Part shown: piece by piece, positions 8,425 through 16,632 of the stretch | Numbering within the stretch: the stretch's first letter is position 1 | Layout of the letters: the number at the start of each line of letters is the position of its first letter | Assembly (NCBI GenBank): GCA_958295815.1 | Contig: OY282374.1 | Location: forward strand, 3,070,856-3,134,855 | Direction of reading: 5' to 3' | Length of the DNA stretch: 64,000 bases | Origin: Candidatus Poribacteria bacterium | Lineage (GTDB): Bacteria; Poribacteria; WGA-4E; WGA-3G | Made by a program: the position numbers and the translations under genes | The notes under the pieces: model-generated | Databases searched by the model: none | Told to the model about the DNA's origin: nothing | Seen by the model: the letters and a program-made list of their open reading frames with translations, nothing else

Positions 8425-9435
8425 TCATTTTTGAGTCTTTACTTCTCCCCAAGTTGTGGTCAGCAGCTCTGGTTGAGGTGTGACCGGCAGCGCATACGTT
8501 GGATCGAACCAATCTCCGCCAGAATTTGCTAAACCAAGCATTCCAAGATGTGTCAGCTGCGTCCGAATGCCACTGTTCAGATCGAGTTTGAAGATTTGTA
8601 AACGCCCATCAATTTTCTGTGTATACAGGACCTCTTCTCCATTCGGTGATAACTTTGGAGACGTTGCCTTCGATCCTACTTCCTCGACAAGCTGCTGGAG
8701 GCCGGTGCCATCACGGTTTATAATATAGATTGTCTCCTTTTCCGTCCACGCATTAGGAACGCGCCCATCTGGCAAGAGCGGTGGTAATGGGTTGTTATTA
8801 AAAGAAAAGACGAGTTTTTCCCCCGAAGTTGACCAAGATGGATAGCGTTGCCAAAACCCTTCTTTCCTGGGTAGGAGCTGTCTTTGCTCACCTGTCCGGA
8901 CGTCGATAAATGTAAGTCGCCCCTCTACAGTGTAGGCGATTTTTGTCCTATCTGGGGACCACGCTGGAGAGACCCCATCTGCGATGTATTGGGCTTCTTG
9001 TTCTCCTAAAGTCACAATGTGGAGAGTGAACTCGAGCGTACCCCAATCCACTTGCTCGTAAGCAATCTGTTTGCCATCTGGCGACCACGTTGAGGTAAAC
9101 CGCTCAATTTTTGTTTTTCTTTTAAAGAAACGTTGAACATTCGTTCCATCTGTGTCCATGAGATATAGGTCTCGCATACCGCCGCGATCGGAAATGAAAA
9201 GGATCTTCTCGCCAGTGGGAGACCAGACGGCTTGTTGATCGTCTGCGCGATGTTGTGTTAGGTTCATCTGTTCAGAACCGTCGGGATTCATGATGAAGAC
9301 ATCGCGGTTGCCATCGCGTGTTGAGGTAAACAGTATTTTCGGGGTTGTGGGTACTGTTGCGAAAAGCGGACAAACGCCAACATTCAGCACTAACAGGTTA
9401 GTTATTGCGAAAACCAACAGTCGTGTTATCTTCAT
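8425..9435 (-). CDS. Exported PD40 beta-propeller protein with C-terminal TTWG tag, copy 1
   Basis: First gene of the three-copy operon, 336 residues. Signal peptide MKITRLLVFAITNLLVLNV and cleavage near CPLFA. The propeller repeats match copy 3 closely (same TSTRDGNRDVFIMNPDG repeat), and the C terminus is LLTTTWGEVKTQK. The near-identical DNA block shared with copy 3, against more diverged flanks, points to gene conversion. Function is probably extracytoplasmic binding; no enzyme motif is seen. Confidence 0.85.
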   Translation of the reverse strand: MKITRLLVFAITNLLVLNVGVCPLFATVPTTPKILFTSTRDGNRDVFIMNPDGSEQMNLTQHRADDQQAVWSPTGEKILFISDRGGMRDLYLMDTDGTNVQRFFKRKTKIERFTSTWSPDGKQIAYEQVDWGTLEFTLHIVTLGEQEAQYIADGVSPAWSPDRTKIAYTVEGRLTFIDVRTGEQRQLLPRKEGFWQRYPSWSTSGEKLVFSFNNNPLPPLLPDGRVPNAWTEKETIYIINRDGTGLQQLVEEVGSKATSPKLSPNGEEVLYTQKIDGRLQIFKLDLNSGIRTQLTHLGMLGLANSGGDWFDPTYALPVTPQPELLTTTWGEVKTQK

Positions 9436-9750
9436 AGAACGTGCCTCAAGAAACCAAAATGCGTTTCCATCGTATATGTGAAGAGTGGATAATTGATACT
9501 TTCTGAAATGTAATAAGTGACAGTAGGTTGGGTAGAGCGGAAAATGACCAAAACCCTACAGTTTATCAGAAAAATCTGAACTTTCAATGACACATTTATG
9601 GAAATAGACGTAGCGAAACCCAACAAACAACGCTACAAACCTGAGAATGTATCAGGTTCCAACATACACGCTTATGTCGAACTCTCGTTATATAAAAAGG
9701 TAGCAACTCACACTATTATATCATTTAAAACGGAGTTGATCAAATTAAAG

Positions 9751-9779
9751 TTGACAAGTTTGTTGCTTAATGCTACACT
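9751..9779 (+). promoter_or_regulatory. sigma70-type promoter, distal, of the tagged secreted gene
   Basis: TTGACA, 17-bp spacer, TACACT. It lies about 310 bases before the start at 10091. Confidence 0.5.
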
Positions 9780-9811
9780 TTTAGAAAATTTCCACACGAT
9801 GCACTTTTTTC

Positions 9812-9841
9812 TTGCAATCTATACCTAAAAAGTGCTATAAT
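9812..9841 (+). promoter_or_regulatory. sigma70-type promoter, proximal, of the tagged secreted gene
   Basis: TTGCAA, 18-bp spacer, TATAAT. The -10 merges into the palindromic TATAATTTATTATA; a closely similar TATAATTTATTAT occurs before the LamG gene at 31663. Confidence 0.55.
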
Positions 9842-10090
9842 TTATTATAGTGGTTCTGTCAATTTTTCGGGGTGACGTATACTACCTCGTGAAATATCAA
9901 AAAAAGAATCACACTGCTGATGGAAACCGACATCGGTTTACCGGTGGAAAGTCAGCATTAAAATACGTGATTGCACGCAGTACTGCTATCACCGAAAGTA
10001 AAATTTGACGAGGGGACGGGGCTTTGGGAAGCGCGCTTCTTGCTCAAAACTCTGAACCTTATGTTTATTGAAGAAGGAGATTTCATAGCT

Positions 10091-10813
10091 ATGAAAAAAT
10101 TCACAATCTTTATCACGCTTGCCTGCGTTGTCATGATTACCCCGATGGCATTCGCACAAAACTGGCAACCAGCAGGTGATAATTGGATTGCAAAATGGTG
10201 GGGTCTTGATTTGGTAACGGATACCGGTGGTTTTAACACATCAGCCGGAATCGACTATCTCGCTGAAGGCAGCGGCGGTCTAATTTCAAATGCCTCCGTC
10301 TCTACACGCGACGGTGCCGGAAAAACAGCAAATGCTGTTGTCAACCTGCCGGATAACGGCGGCGCACTCGCTTGGTCAATTGTTGACATTAATGTCACCG
10401 ATCAACTTAATATGTCCACAAGCCACGGTCTCGCTGATGGAGGAGACATCACATGGCACGGTCTTATCGTTGTTATCTCACCCGATGACCGGACAACAAC
10501 AATGCACCCCGCACACGATGACTATGCGCAAATCTGGCTCAACGGGGAGCAGGTCTATGACAATTCCGCATGGACAGGCGGTGCTCAGGAAGTCACAACG
10601 CCAACCGAGATTCAATTCCAAAAGGGCGAAAATTTCTTGCACTACAAATGTGGTGAGTCCGGCGGCGCAGATTACGTCAACCTCCGCTTTGATACCGCTG
10701 ACACCGATCTTCTCATCGCACCGACAATGGACAACCTCTTCTTAGATGTCCTTACACCCGTCGAACCGCAAGGGAAACTTGCAACACAGTGGGCAGACCT
10801 TAAACGGAAGTAA
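10091..10813 (+). CDS. Exported beta-sandwich-like protein of unknown function with C-terminal TTWG-type tag
   Basis: A 240-residue secreted protein. The ATG at 10091 opens a classical signal peptide (MKKFTIFITLACVVMITPMA, cleavage after AFA) and follows AGGAGA. I do not recognise the family with certainty. The segment with QIWLNGEQVYDNSAW and LHYKCGESGGADYVNLRF resembles beta-sandwich carbohydrate-binding or PA14-like domains, where a ligand-facing loop precedes a short helix. The C-terminal residues PQGKLATQWADLKRK match the shared tag with a divergent core (TQWAD for TTWGx). It has two promoters, a long leader, and a strong terminator immediately downstream, so it is a single-gene unit. 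Confidence 0.8.
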   Translation: MKKFTIFITLACVVMITPMAFAQNWQPAGDNWIAKWWGLDLVTDTGGFNTSAGIDYLAEGSGGLISNASVSTRDGAGKTANAVVNLPDNGGALAWSIVDINVTDQLNMSTSHGLADGGDITWHGLIVVISPDDRTTTMHPAHDDYAQIWLNGEQVYDNSAWTGGAQEVTTPTEIQFQKGENFLHYKCGESGGADYVNLRFDTADTDLLIAPTMDNLFLDVLTPVEPQGKLATQWADLKRK

Positions 10814-10832
10814 ACTCTATTAATTAACAGAG

Positions 10833-10864
10833 AACCCGTATCCAACCAAGGATACGGGTTTTTT
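10833..10864 (+). terminator. Rho-independent terminator
   Basis: An 11-bp perfect stem (AACCCGTATCC with GGATACGGGTT), a 6-nt loop and a T run, 20 bases after the stop of the tagged secreted gene. Confidence 0.9.
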
Positions 10865-10897
10865 GTTGCAAATTTTAATATGACCGCCGACTGTCAT

Positions 10898-12553
10898 CTA
10901 TTCCTCCACAATCGTCAGATACTGATTAATAGACACCCCTTCCAATACCTGCGTCGTGCCACTCTGCCAGACAACAGTAATTCGCTCGATGTGCTGATTC
11001 TTGCCTAAGCCAAATAGTAGTCGCGTATCACTTCCTGATGCGTAACTTGAACCGCTCTTCACCTCCCGAATCTGTGTCACACCATCTGCTACAAGTCGTA
11101 CCTTTGCACCGATGCTATCGCGATTACTCTGGGTACCGACCAGTTTAATGCCTAACCAATTTTTTAGGCTTCCACCGTCGTTCCGAAGCAAAACAGCACG
11201 CTGATTGGAATTCATAATAACAATATCGGTATCGCCGTCGTTGTCATAGTCAGCGATGGCGGCAGCTCTACCGACAAGCGATTCTGCGAAGTAATCCCCA
11301 CTGCTTTTTGAAACGTCCGTATAACGACCATTTCCATTGTTCAGAAACATCTGATCGCGCTGCGCGTAGGTTTCGTGGTCGGTCAAAATGTCGATGACGT
11401 CTTGTGGATGTCCGTTTGCGCAAAACATGTCAAGATGTCCGTCATTATCGTAATCCAGAAAAAGCGGACTAAAACCGACGAATGGTAGTGTCGGCTGTTC
11501 CAATCCACTATCCGCAGTTGCATCTACAAAAAAGAGACCCTCTTCGTTTTTATAGAGCGTTGCCTTTTCCGAATTCGCAACGATGAAATCAAACCATCCA
11601 TCTCCGTTATAGTCTCCAGAGTCCACACCCATAGAGCCTTCGGCGACCCCCTTCTCGTCATAACCCACACCGATGAATAGGCTCTCGTCGGTGAAAGTAC
11701 CGTCTCCGTTGTTATGGTACATGAAATTACGATTGGTATCGTTAGTGACATAAATATCGGGGAATCCGTCATTATCGTAATCGCAGGCGACAGCCGCCAT
11801 ACCTCTGCCTTCGCTCGGATTAGTAACACCCGCCGTTTCCGCTATATTCGTAAAAGTGCCGTCCCCATTATTTCGGTAGAGGACATCGGCTGTTCCCTCA
11901 TAACTGCGTGGATGCCCATAACCGACAATGCCTTTATAGGTTGTTACCGGCATTGACAATTCATACACCAAGTAGTTGACGACAAAAATGTCCAAATCGC
12001 CATCCACGTCAAAATCGAGATAGACGGCTGCGATGCCCCAGAGATCGTTATCAATTCCCGCTGCCTCGGTAATATCCGTAAACGTCCCGTCGCCATTATT
12101 TCGGTAGAGTTTGTCGTTACCAAAGTTTGCGACATAGAGATCGGCATCACCATCGTTATCAATATCCCCAGCAGCAGCAGCCATCCCATAGCCTGTGTCC
12201 CCTACACCTGACACCTCTGTAACATCTGTAAAATGTCCGTTTTCATCATTACGATAGAGAACATTGCCGAGTTTTGTCTGCTGTGGGTTTTGTTCGTCTT
12301 GTGGGATATGACCGCTACTAACGAAATACAGATCCATATCATCATCGGTGTCGTAATCAAAGAAGACAACGCCAGATCCCATCGTCTCAATAATATGCTT
12401 ATGTTCAGTTTTACCGTTGCTGTGTCGGAATTGAATACCGGCTTCTTCAGTAACATCCACAAAGGTAGGGAGTTGTGCGGCAGTGCTGCCAATGGTTAGT
12501 AGAAGGAGTATAAATATCTGTAAGAGTAGTTTCAACGTCAGATGCTTTATCAT
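10898..12553 (-). CDS. Exported FG-GAP/VCBS repeat protein with ASPIC/UnbV C-terminal domain
   Basis: 551 residues with an N-terminal signal peptide (MIKHLTLKLLLQIFILLLL). At least seven calcium-binding integrin-like loops of the form D-x-D-x-D-G-x-x-D follow, for example DIDNDGDADLYVANF and DYDNDGFPDIYVTND. The C-terminal about 80 residues form an ASPIC/UnbV domain (NWLGIKLVGTQSNRDSIGA to LLFGLGKNQHIERITVVWQSG). Family members (CRTAC1-like) are extracellular Ca-binding proteins of uncertain role. It is a paralogue of the gene at 34979-36664. A TPR/FGE-like pair lies upstream on the same strand. Confidence 0.9.
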   Translation of the reverse strand: MIKHLTLKLLLQIFILLLLTIGSTAAQLPTFVDVTEEAGIQFRHSNGKTEHKHIIETMGSGVVFFDYDTDDDMDLYFVSSGHIPQDEQNPQQTKLGNVLYRNDENGHFTDVTEVSGVGDTGYGMAAAAGDIDNDGDADLYVANFGNDKLYRNNGDGTFTDITEAAGIDNDLWGIAAVYLDFDVDGDLDIFVVNYLVYELSMPVTTYKGIVGYGHPRSYEGTADVLYRNNGDGTFTNIAETAGVTNPSEGRGMAAVACDYDNDGFPDIYVTNDTNRNFMYHNNGDGTFTDESLFIGVGYDEKGVAEGSMGVDSGDYNGDGWFDFIVANSEKATLYKNEEGLFFVDATADSGLEQPTLPFVGFSPLFLDYDNDGHLDMFCANGHPQDVIDILTDHETYAQRDQMFLNNGNGRYTDVSKSSGDYFAESLVGRAAAIADYDNDGDTDIVIMNSNQRAVLLRNDGGSLKNWLGIKLVGTQSNRDSIGAKVRLVADGVTQIREVKSGSSYASGSDTRLLFGLGKNQHIERITVVWQSGTTQVLEGVSINQYLTIVEE

Positions 12554-12693
12554 CGTGTGGGATATTGTTGGTGAGTTTCGTGGAATTTAATAAAATATAT
12601 CCATAATTTTACAAAGAATAACCGACACCCAAGAAAAGTTCAATAATCCTGTCCATCCTTTAAGCCTGTGAATCCTGATTCAGACAATCTAAC

Positions 12694-13551
12694 CTACTCT
12701 GAGGCTTTTTCAGCAGTTTTTGCCAATCGAAAACCGACAAAGGAAGTCTTCAAGTTCGGATAAAGATAAAATCGGAATGTCGTACTACACCGCGTGATCG
12801 CATCGATCCATGAACCGCCTCGGATAACACGCCAACTGCCGACGGTAGGTCCCGCAGGATTCCGTTTTGGACGCTTTGCCGCCGCTTGTGAACTGTGCCA
12901 ATAATAGACATCGCTGTACCAATCGGCTGTCCATTCCCAGACGTTGCCCGCCATATCCATTGCCCCGTAATAACTTTTGCCTGTCGGAAAACTACCGACG
13001 GGTGCGATCTGATTCGCGTAGCCATCATCTGTTGCAGCAGTATTCGCGTGCGGTTCCATTGCACTTCCCCAGGGCCAGATTCTGTTTGTATAACCGCGCG
13101 CAGCCTTCTCCCACTCCGCTTCTGTCGGAAGTCGCATCCCTTTCCACGCCGCATAAGCAGCAGCGTCGTGCCACGATACACCCACAACGGGGTGATTTGG
13201 ATACTGTTCTGCGCGTGCTGGCCAGTCGCCGATATGAGGAGTATGTGAGAAGTTTTCGGGTGTGTGTCGCGGCGTTTTGTCTGGAGCGGTGTTCTCTGAT
13301 TGCAGTTTCCAGAACTCGTAGTACTCGGCGTTTGTCACCTCATATTTGCCGATATAATAAGCATCGAGGTAGACTTTGTGCATCGGTCTCTCATCAGCAG
13401 CTCGATTCTTGCTCCCCATCGTAAACGTGCCAGCGGGGACCAATATGAGTTCCGTCTCCTGCGCCGATACACCGAAACGGATGCTAACACTGAAAAGCAG
13501 GAGACATACAAATCCGAAATACCTATTTCTGTTTCGACAAAAGATATTCAT
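12694..13551 (-). CDS. Exported formylglycine-generating-enzyme-family (SUMF1-like) protein
   Basis: 285 residues from the ATG at 13551, which starts a signal peptide (MNIFCRNRNRYFGFVCLLLF); longer frames run back into the TPR gene. The FGE-sulfatase fold is complete: LVPAGTFTMGS, GVSWHDAAAYAAWKGMRLPTEAEWEKAAR, GNVWEWTADWY, RVIRGGSW and FVGFRLAKT. True aerobic FGE uses two Cys after GGS (positions +3 and +8). Here +3 is Asp and only the +8 Cys remains (GGSWIDAITRCS), so sulfatase activation by the known copper mechanism is unlikely. No sulfatase gene is near. Its start overlaps the end of the upstream TPR gene by 29 bases, implying translational coupling. Confidence 0.85.
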   Translation of the reverse strand: MNIFCRNRNRYFGFVCLLLFSVSIRFGVSAQETELILVPAGTFTMGSKNRAADERPMHKVYLDAYYIGKYEVTNAEYYEFWKLQSENTAPDKTPRHTPENFSHTPHIGDWPARAEQYPNHPVVGVSWHDAAAYAAWKGMRLPTEAEWEKAARGYTNRIWPWGSAMEPHANTAATDDGYANQIAPVGSFPTGKSYYGAMDMAGNVWEWTADWYSDVYYWHSSQAAAKRPKRNPAGPTVGSWRVIRGGSWIDAITRCSTTFRFYLYPNLKTSFVGFRLAKTAEKASE

Positions 13552-14674
13552 AAATGCGATGATGCTCCTGCGCGAGTCTTTGGTTACCGAGGCTCTGATA
13601 GAGTCTTGAAAGATTAAGATGATAGTAAGGCTGCTCGCTGTCGAGTTCAACTGCTTTTTGGAATGCAGCGATTGCCTTTTGTCGGTCGCCTTGCATCGCA
13701 TAGATGCTGCCGAGTGTGTTATAGAGGATGGCTTCATTCGGTTTCAGCATAACAGCTTTTCTGGCGGCTTCTGCTGCTGGCTTGGGATAATTCAGGTTCA
13801 TGAACGCTCGGCTCAGACCGTGATAAAGATTGGCACTGTTAGGATCGAGTTCAATACATTTCTGAAAAACCTGCACCGCTCGTGCATAATTCTTCTGGGT
13901 CATTAGCAGAGTAGCTAAACCTGTCCACGCTTCGAGATTATTCGGTTCATTGCGTGTCAAGCGTGTAAGGCGTTCATACTCGGCATATTCTTTCTGATAT
14001 TGCTGGAAAATTTGCATTTCGGCTCTACTTTTCTCACGATCGCCCATACGGAGATACGCTGTGCCGAGTCCATGGTGTGGATCCGCATAATGGGCGGGTC
14101 CAAATGCTACCGCCTGTTTGAAGCTTTCTATCGCTTTGGGATATTCTTTCAAATTGAGATAGGAGGTGCCGAGTTCATGGTAGGTGCCTGCCGCTTGGGG
14201 TTTGAGTATGAGTGCTTGCTTCAAAACAGGGACAGCCTCTGCATACTGCCGTAGTTTTACGAGTGATTTGCCGAGTACCTCGTATCCACGAGCATGTTGT
14301 GGAGCAAGCTCTACAACACGTCGCAACCGCGCTACTGCCTCTGCCCACCTATCGAGTCTAAAATAGACGACGCCGAGCGAATAGAGTGCCTCAATATTAT
14401 CTGGCATCAATACCAGAGAACGCTCGTAACTTTCAGTGGCTTTGTTCCAAAACTCTTCTTGGGCGTATGCCATTCCGAGGTAATGCAGGATTTCGGCGTG
14501 TTCAGGTTCAATCGCCAGTGCAGCTTCAAACTCGGAGATAGCGTCTTGATTGTCGCCTTGAAACGTGAACACAAAGCCTCGTTCCACATGTTCTACATAT
14601 TTACTGTGGTCGGCGACACCGAATAGAGGCGCACAGAGCCAGAAAACAATGACGATTTTCAACCAATTTTGCAT
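13523..14674 (-). CDS. Exported TPR-repeat protein
   Basis: 383 residues: a signal peptide (MQNWLKIVIVFWLCAPLFG) followed by about nine tetratricopeptide repeats, including EAALAIEPEHAEILHYLGMAYA and QKAVELDSEQPYYHLNLSRLYQ-type helices. TPR arrays act as protein-binding scaffolds, here presumably in the periplasm or on the surface. It overlaps the downstream FGE-like gene by 29 bases. The same TPR-plus-repeat-protein arrangement occurs at 33387-36664. Confidence 0.85.
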   Translation of the reverse strand: MQNWLKIVIVFWLCAPLFGVADHSKYVEHVERGFVFTFQGDNQDAISEFEAALAIEPEHAEILHYLGMAYAQEEFWNKATESYERSLVLMPDNIEALYSLGVVYFRLDRWAEAVARLRRVVELAPQHARGYEVLGKSLVKLRQYAEAVPVLKQALILKPQAAGTYHELGTSYLNLKEYPKAIESFKQAVAFGPAHYADPHHGLGTAYLRMGDREKSRAEMQIFQQYQKEYAEYERLTRLTRNEPNNLEAWTGLATLLMTQKNYARAVQVFQKCIELDPNSANLYHGLSRAFMNLNYPKPAAEAARKAVMLKPNEAILYNTLGSIYAMQGDRQKAIAAFQKAVELDSEQPYYHLNLSRLYQSLGNQRLAQEHHRIYEYLLSKQK

Positions 14675-14815
14675 GAGACTGTCCCAGTTTTTTTCACTTT
14701 CCTATTCTGCTAACCCAGTTTGGTATGTATTACATTTTAACCATAGTAGCGAAAAAAGTCAAGGATTTCTATTTTTAATTGTCAACAATGCAGAGGGGTT
14801 TGCATATAATGGTAA

Positions 14816-14834
14816 GTGCGGTTTTCAACCGCAC
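14816..14834. repeat. Palindromic repeat GTGCGGTT-x-AACCGCAC
   Basis: A perfect 8-bp stem with a 3-nt loop, one member of the dispersed hairpin family. A copy of the AATCCTG repeat follows at 14873-14900. Confidence 0.6.
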
Positions 14835-14924
14835 CTGACCGCGACCACAATCTCATTTTCCCTGAAAATCCTCTAATCCTGCAAATCCTGATTCTGACAA
14901 GATACCTCCCAACCAAAAACCGAA

Positions 14925-14953
14925 TTGACACCAACCACCATTTTTGATACAAT
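14925..14953 (+). promoter_or_regulatory. sigma70-type promoter of the peroxiredoxin gene, apparently leaderless
   Basis: TTGACA, 17-bp spacer, TACAAT. The expected transcription start, 6-8 bases after the -10, coincides with the ATG at 14960, and there is no Shine-Dalgarno sequence before that ATG. Confidence 0.55.
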
Positions 14954-14959
14954 CTGCCT

Positions 14960-15451
14960 ATGCCACGGAAAAACAAAATACTCAATGTCGGAGATACCGC
15001 ACCACTGTTCACACTCCCTTCGCATCAGCGGGGAGAGGTATCCCTTGCGACATACCGCAATACACAAAATGTCGTCCTGACCTTTTTTAGAGGGACATGG
15101 TGACCGAATAGCCGACGCCAGTTGGCGACAGTACAAGAACACCTCGACGCCTACACTGAATGGACAGCAACGCCACTCGCCATCGCCGGACAATGGCCCC
15201 GTGAACTCCGCGGTTATGCCGATAAAAGCGGTATCACATTCCCATTATTGGTAGACAAAACACGGGATGTCATTAAAAACTACGGCGTCTATCATTGGCT
15301 CAGTCTGGAGGCTTACAATATTGCACGTCCCTCTACGTTTATCATTGACAAAGCCGGGATTATTAGATCTATGTACATCGGCTCACATCAATTCGATCTC
15401 GTGAAACAGACAGAAGTCCTTGAATGTCTAAAGGAAATAGCGCAATCTTAA
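14960..15451 (+). CDS. Peroxiredoxin (AhpC/TSA family) with in-frame TGA at the peroxidatic position: candidate selenoprotein
   Basis: Reading through one TGA gives 163 residues of a complete AhpC/TSA-type peroxiredoxin. The order is VGDTAPLFTLPSHQRG, LTFFRGTW, TGA (codon 48, bases 15101-15103), then PNSRRQLATVQEHLDAY, GITFPLLVDKTRDVIKNYGV, and ARPSTFIIDKAGIIRSMYIG. Homologues carry W-C-P at this position and the Cys is peroxidatic, so selenocysteine is the natural reading. A hairpin with stem CGCC/GGCG and loop AGTT lies at 15116-15127; the loop starts 16 bases after the TGA and has a G in its first two bases, as bacterial SECIS elements usually do. Frame and similarity resume directly after the TGA. 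Alternatives are a TGC/TGT to TGA mutation or a sequencing error. No sel genes are in the window. Confidence 0.75.
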
Positions 15452-15527
15452 AAAAATAATTATGATTTTCAAGCGAAATATGATATACTATATAGAAGCA
15501 CACATGGATTGTGAGTAATGGATTTCC

Positions 15528-16631
15528 ATGGACAAAACGCATAAAGCCTTTATGAAACGCGCTTTGGATTTAGCGCGTCGGGGAGAGGGTCGCACGAGTC
15601 CAAACCCGCTCGTAGGTGCGGTTATTGTAAAAGCCGGGCGAGTTGTTGGTGAGGGGTATCATCAGAAAGCCGGGACCCCACATGCCGAGATCCACGCCTT
15701 GAACGCCGCAGGCGAAAACGCTAAAGGCGCAACGCTTTACACAAACCTTGAGCCGTGTTGCCATTGGGGACGGACGCCACCTTGCACAGAGGCAATCCTC
15801 CAAGCAGAGGTTGCCCAAGTCTACGTCGCAGAAGTTGATCCGAATCCGAGTGTCGCAGGTAAGGGTATCCGCCAACTACAAAAGGCTGAGATCCGCGTCC
15901 ATGTCGGTCTATGTGCTGAAGAGGCTGCCCAGTTAAATGAAGTCCACAGAAAATACATTCAGACTGGCAAGCCGTTCGTGATCCTGAAAACCGCCATGAG
16001 CCTTGATGGAAAAATCGCTACTGCGTCCGGTGAATCGCAATGGATTACCTCTGAGGCATCACGACAGCGCGGACATGAAATTCGAGACACAGTAGACGCT
16101 ATCCTCGTCGGCAGCGGCACAGTCATCCGTGATGATCCTGCCCTAACGACGCGGCTTCAGAATAAAAAAGGACATGACGCAACCCGGATTGTGTTAGATT
16201 CACACGGGAGAACCTCCACGAACGCTCGCATTTTCAACCCTGAAAGCAGGGCAGACGTTATTGTTGCTGTAACACCCAACGCACCGGTGCAGAACATCAG
16301 CGCTCTCGAAAAGGCAGGGGCAGAGGTGATAACCGTCCCGGAAGCGCATGACAAGGTCTGTTTTAAGCGTTTGATGGAAATACTGGGCGAACGTGAGATA
16401 ACAAGGGTCCTGATAGAAGGCGGCGGAGAAATTAACGCATCTGCTGTTGCAGCCGGAGTCGTCGATAAGGTTATGTGTTTCGTCGCACCTAAACTCATCG
16501 GGGGGCGGAGTGCTCCCGGACCTATTGGCGGCGAAGGCGTTTCCAGTTTAAGCGAGGTGCCGCTGTTACAACGTTTCAATATCACGCCGATTGCCGATTC
16601 CGACGACTTTCTAATCGAGGGGTATCTCTAA
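15528..16631 (+). CDS. ribD: Bifunctional diaminohydroxyphosphoribosylaminopyrimidine deaminase / reductase RibD
   Basis: 367 residues. It performs the second and third steps of riboflavin synthesis: deamination of the pyrimidine, then NADPH reduction of the ribose. The N-terminal deaminase domain (about 1-145) has the zinc ligands His52 in HAE, Cys77 in PCC and Cys86 in PPC. The C-terminal RibD_C domain (about 150-365) shows FVILKTAMSLDGKIAT, DAILVGSGTVIRDDP and ILIEGGG-like segments. It is followed one base later by ribE, so the two are co-transcribed. The upstream gap (76 bases) is too short for an FMN riboswitch; it holds a possible -10 (TATACT, 15484-15489). Confidence 0.97.
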   Translation: MDKTHKAFMKRALDLARRGEGRTSPNPLVGAVIVKAGRVVGEGYHQKAGTPHAEIHALNAAGENAKGATLYTNLEPCCHWGRTPPCTEAILQAEVAQVYVAEVDPNPSVAGKGIRQLQKAEIRVHVGLCAEEAAQLNEVHRKYIQTGKPFVILKTAMSLDGKIATASGESQWITSEASRQRGHEIRDTVDAILVGSGTVIRDDPALTTRLQNKKGHDATRIVLDSHGRTSTNARIFNPESRADVIVAVTPNAPVQNISALEKAGAEVITVPEAHDKVCFKRLMEILGEREITRVLIEGGGEINASAVAAGVVDKVMCFVAPKLIGGRSAPGPIGGEGVSSLSEVPLLQRFNITPIADSDDFLIEGYL

Positions 16632-16632
16632 C

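Larger units (their letters stand above)
9436..10090. other. Long leader region with tandem promoters and a split palindromic repeat
   Basis: This stretch holds a half element GTAGGTTGGGTAGAGCGG (about 9523-9540) and its inverted partner AGCGAAACCCAAC (about 9611-9623), then two plus-strand promoters. Their transcripts would carry a 240-310 nt leader. The leader contains a potential hairpin where GCTGA (about 9916) pairs with TCAGC, enclosing AAACCGA/TCGGTTT. A 76-codon frame at 9598-9828 overlaps the promoters and has no ribosome site, so it is not called. Confidence 0.55.

Noticed and set aside
9598..9828. 76-codon plus-strand frame
   Set aside because: It covers both promoters of the next gene, has no ribosome binding site and low-complexity composition.
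12867..13424. 185-codon plus-strand frame opposite the FGE-like gene
   Set aside because: Antisense shadow of a conserved domain; Arg/Ser/Pro-rich composition typical of such shadows.
15452..15527. FMN riboswitch before ribD
   Set aside because: The gap is only 76 bases and shows none of the conserved helices; too short for an RFN element.
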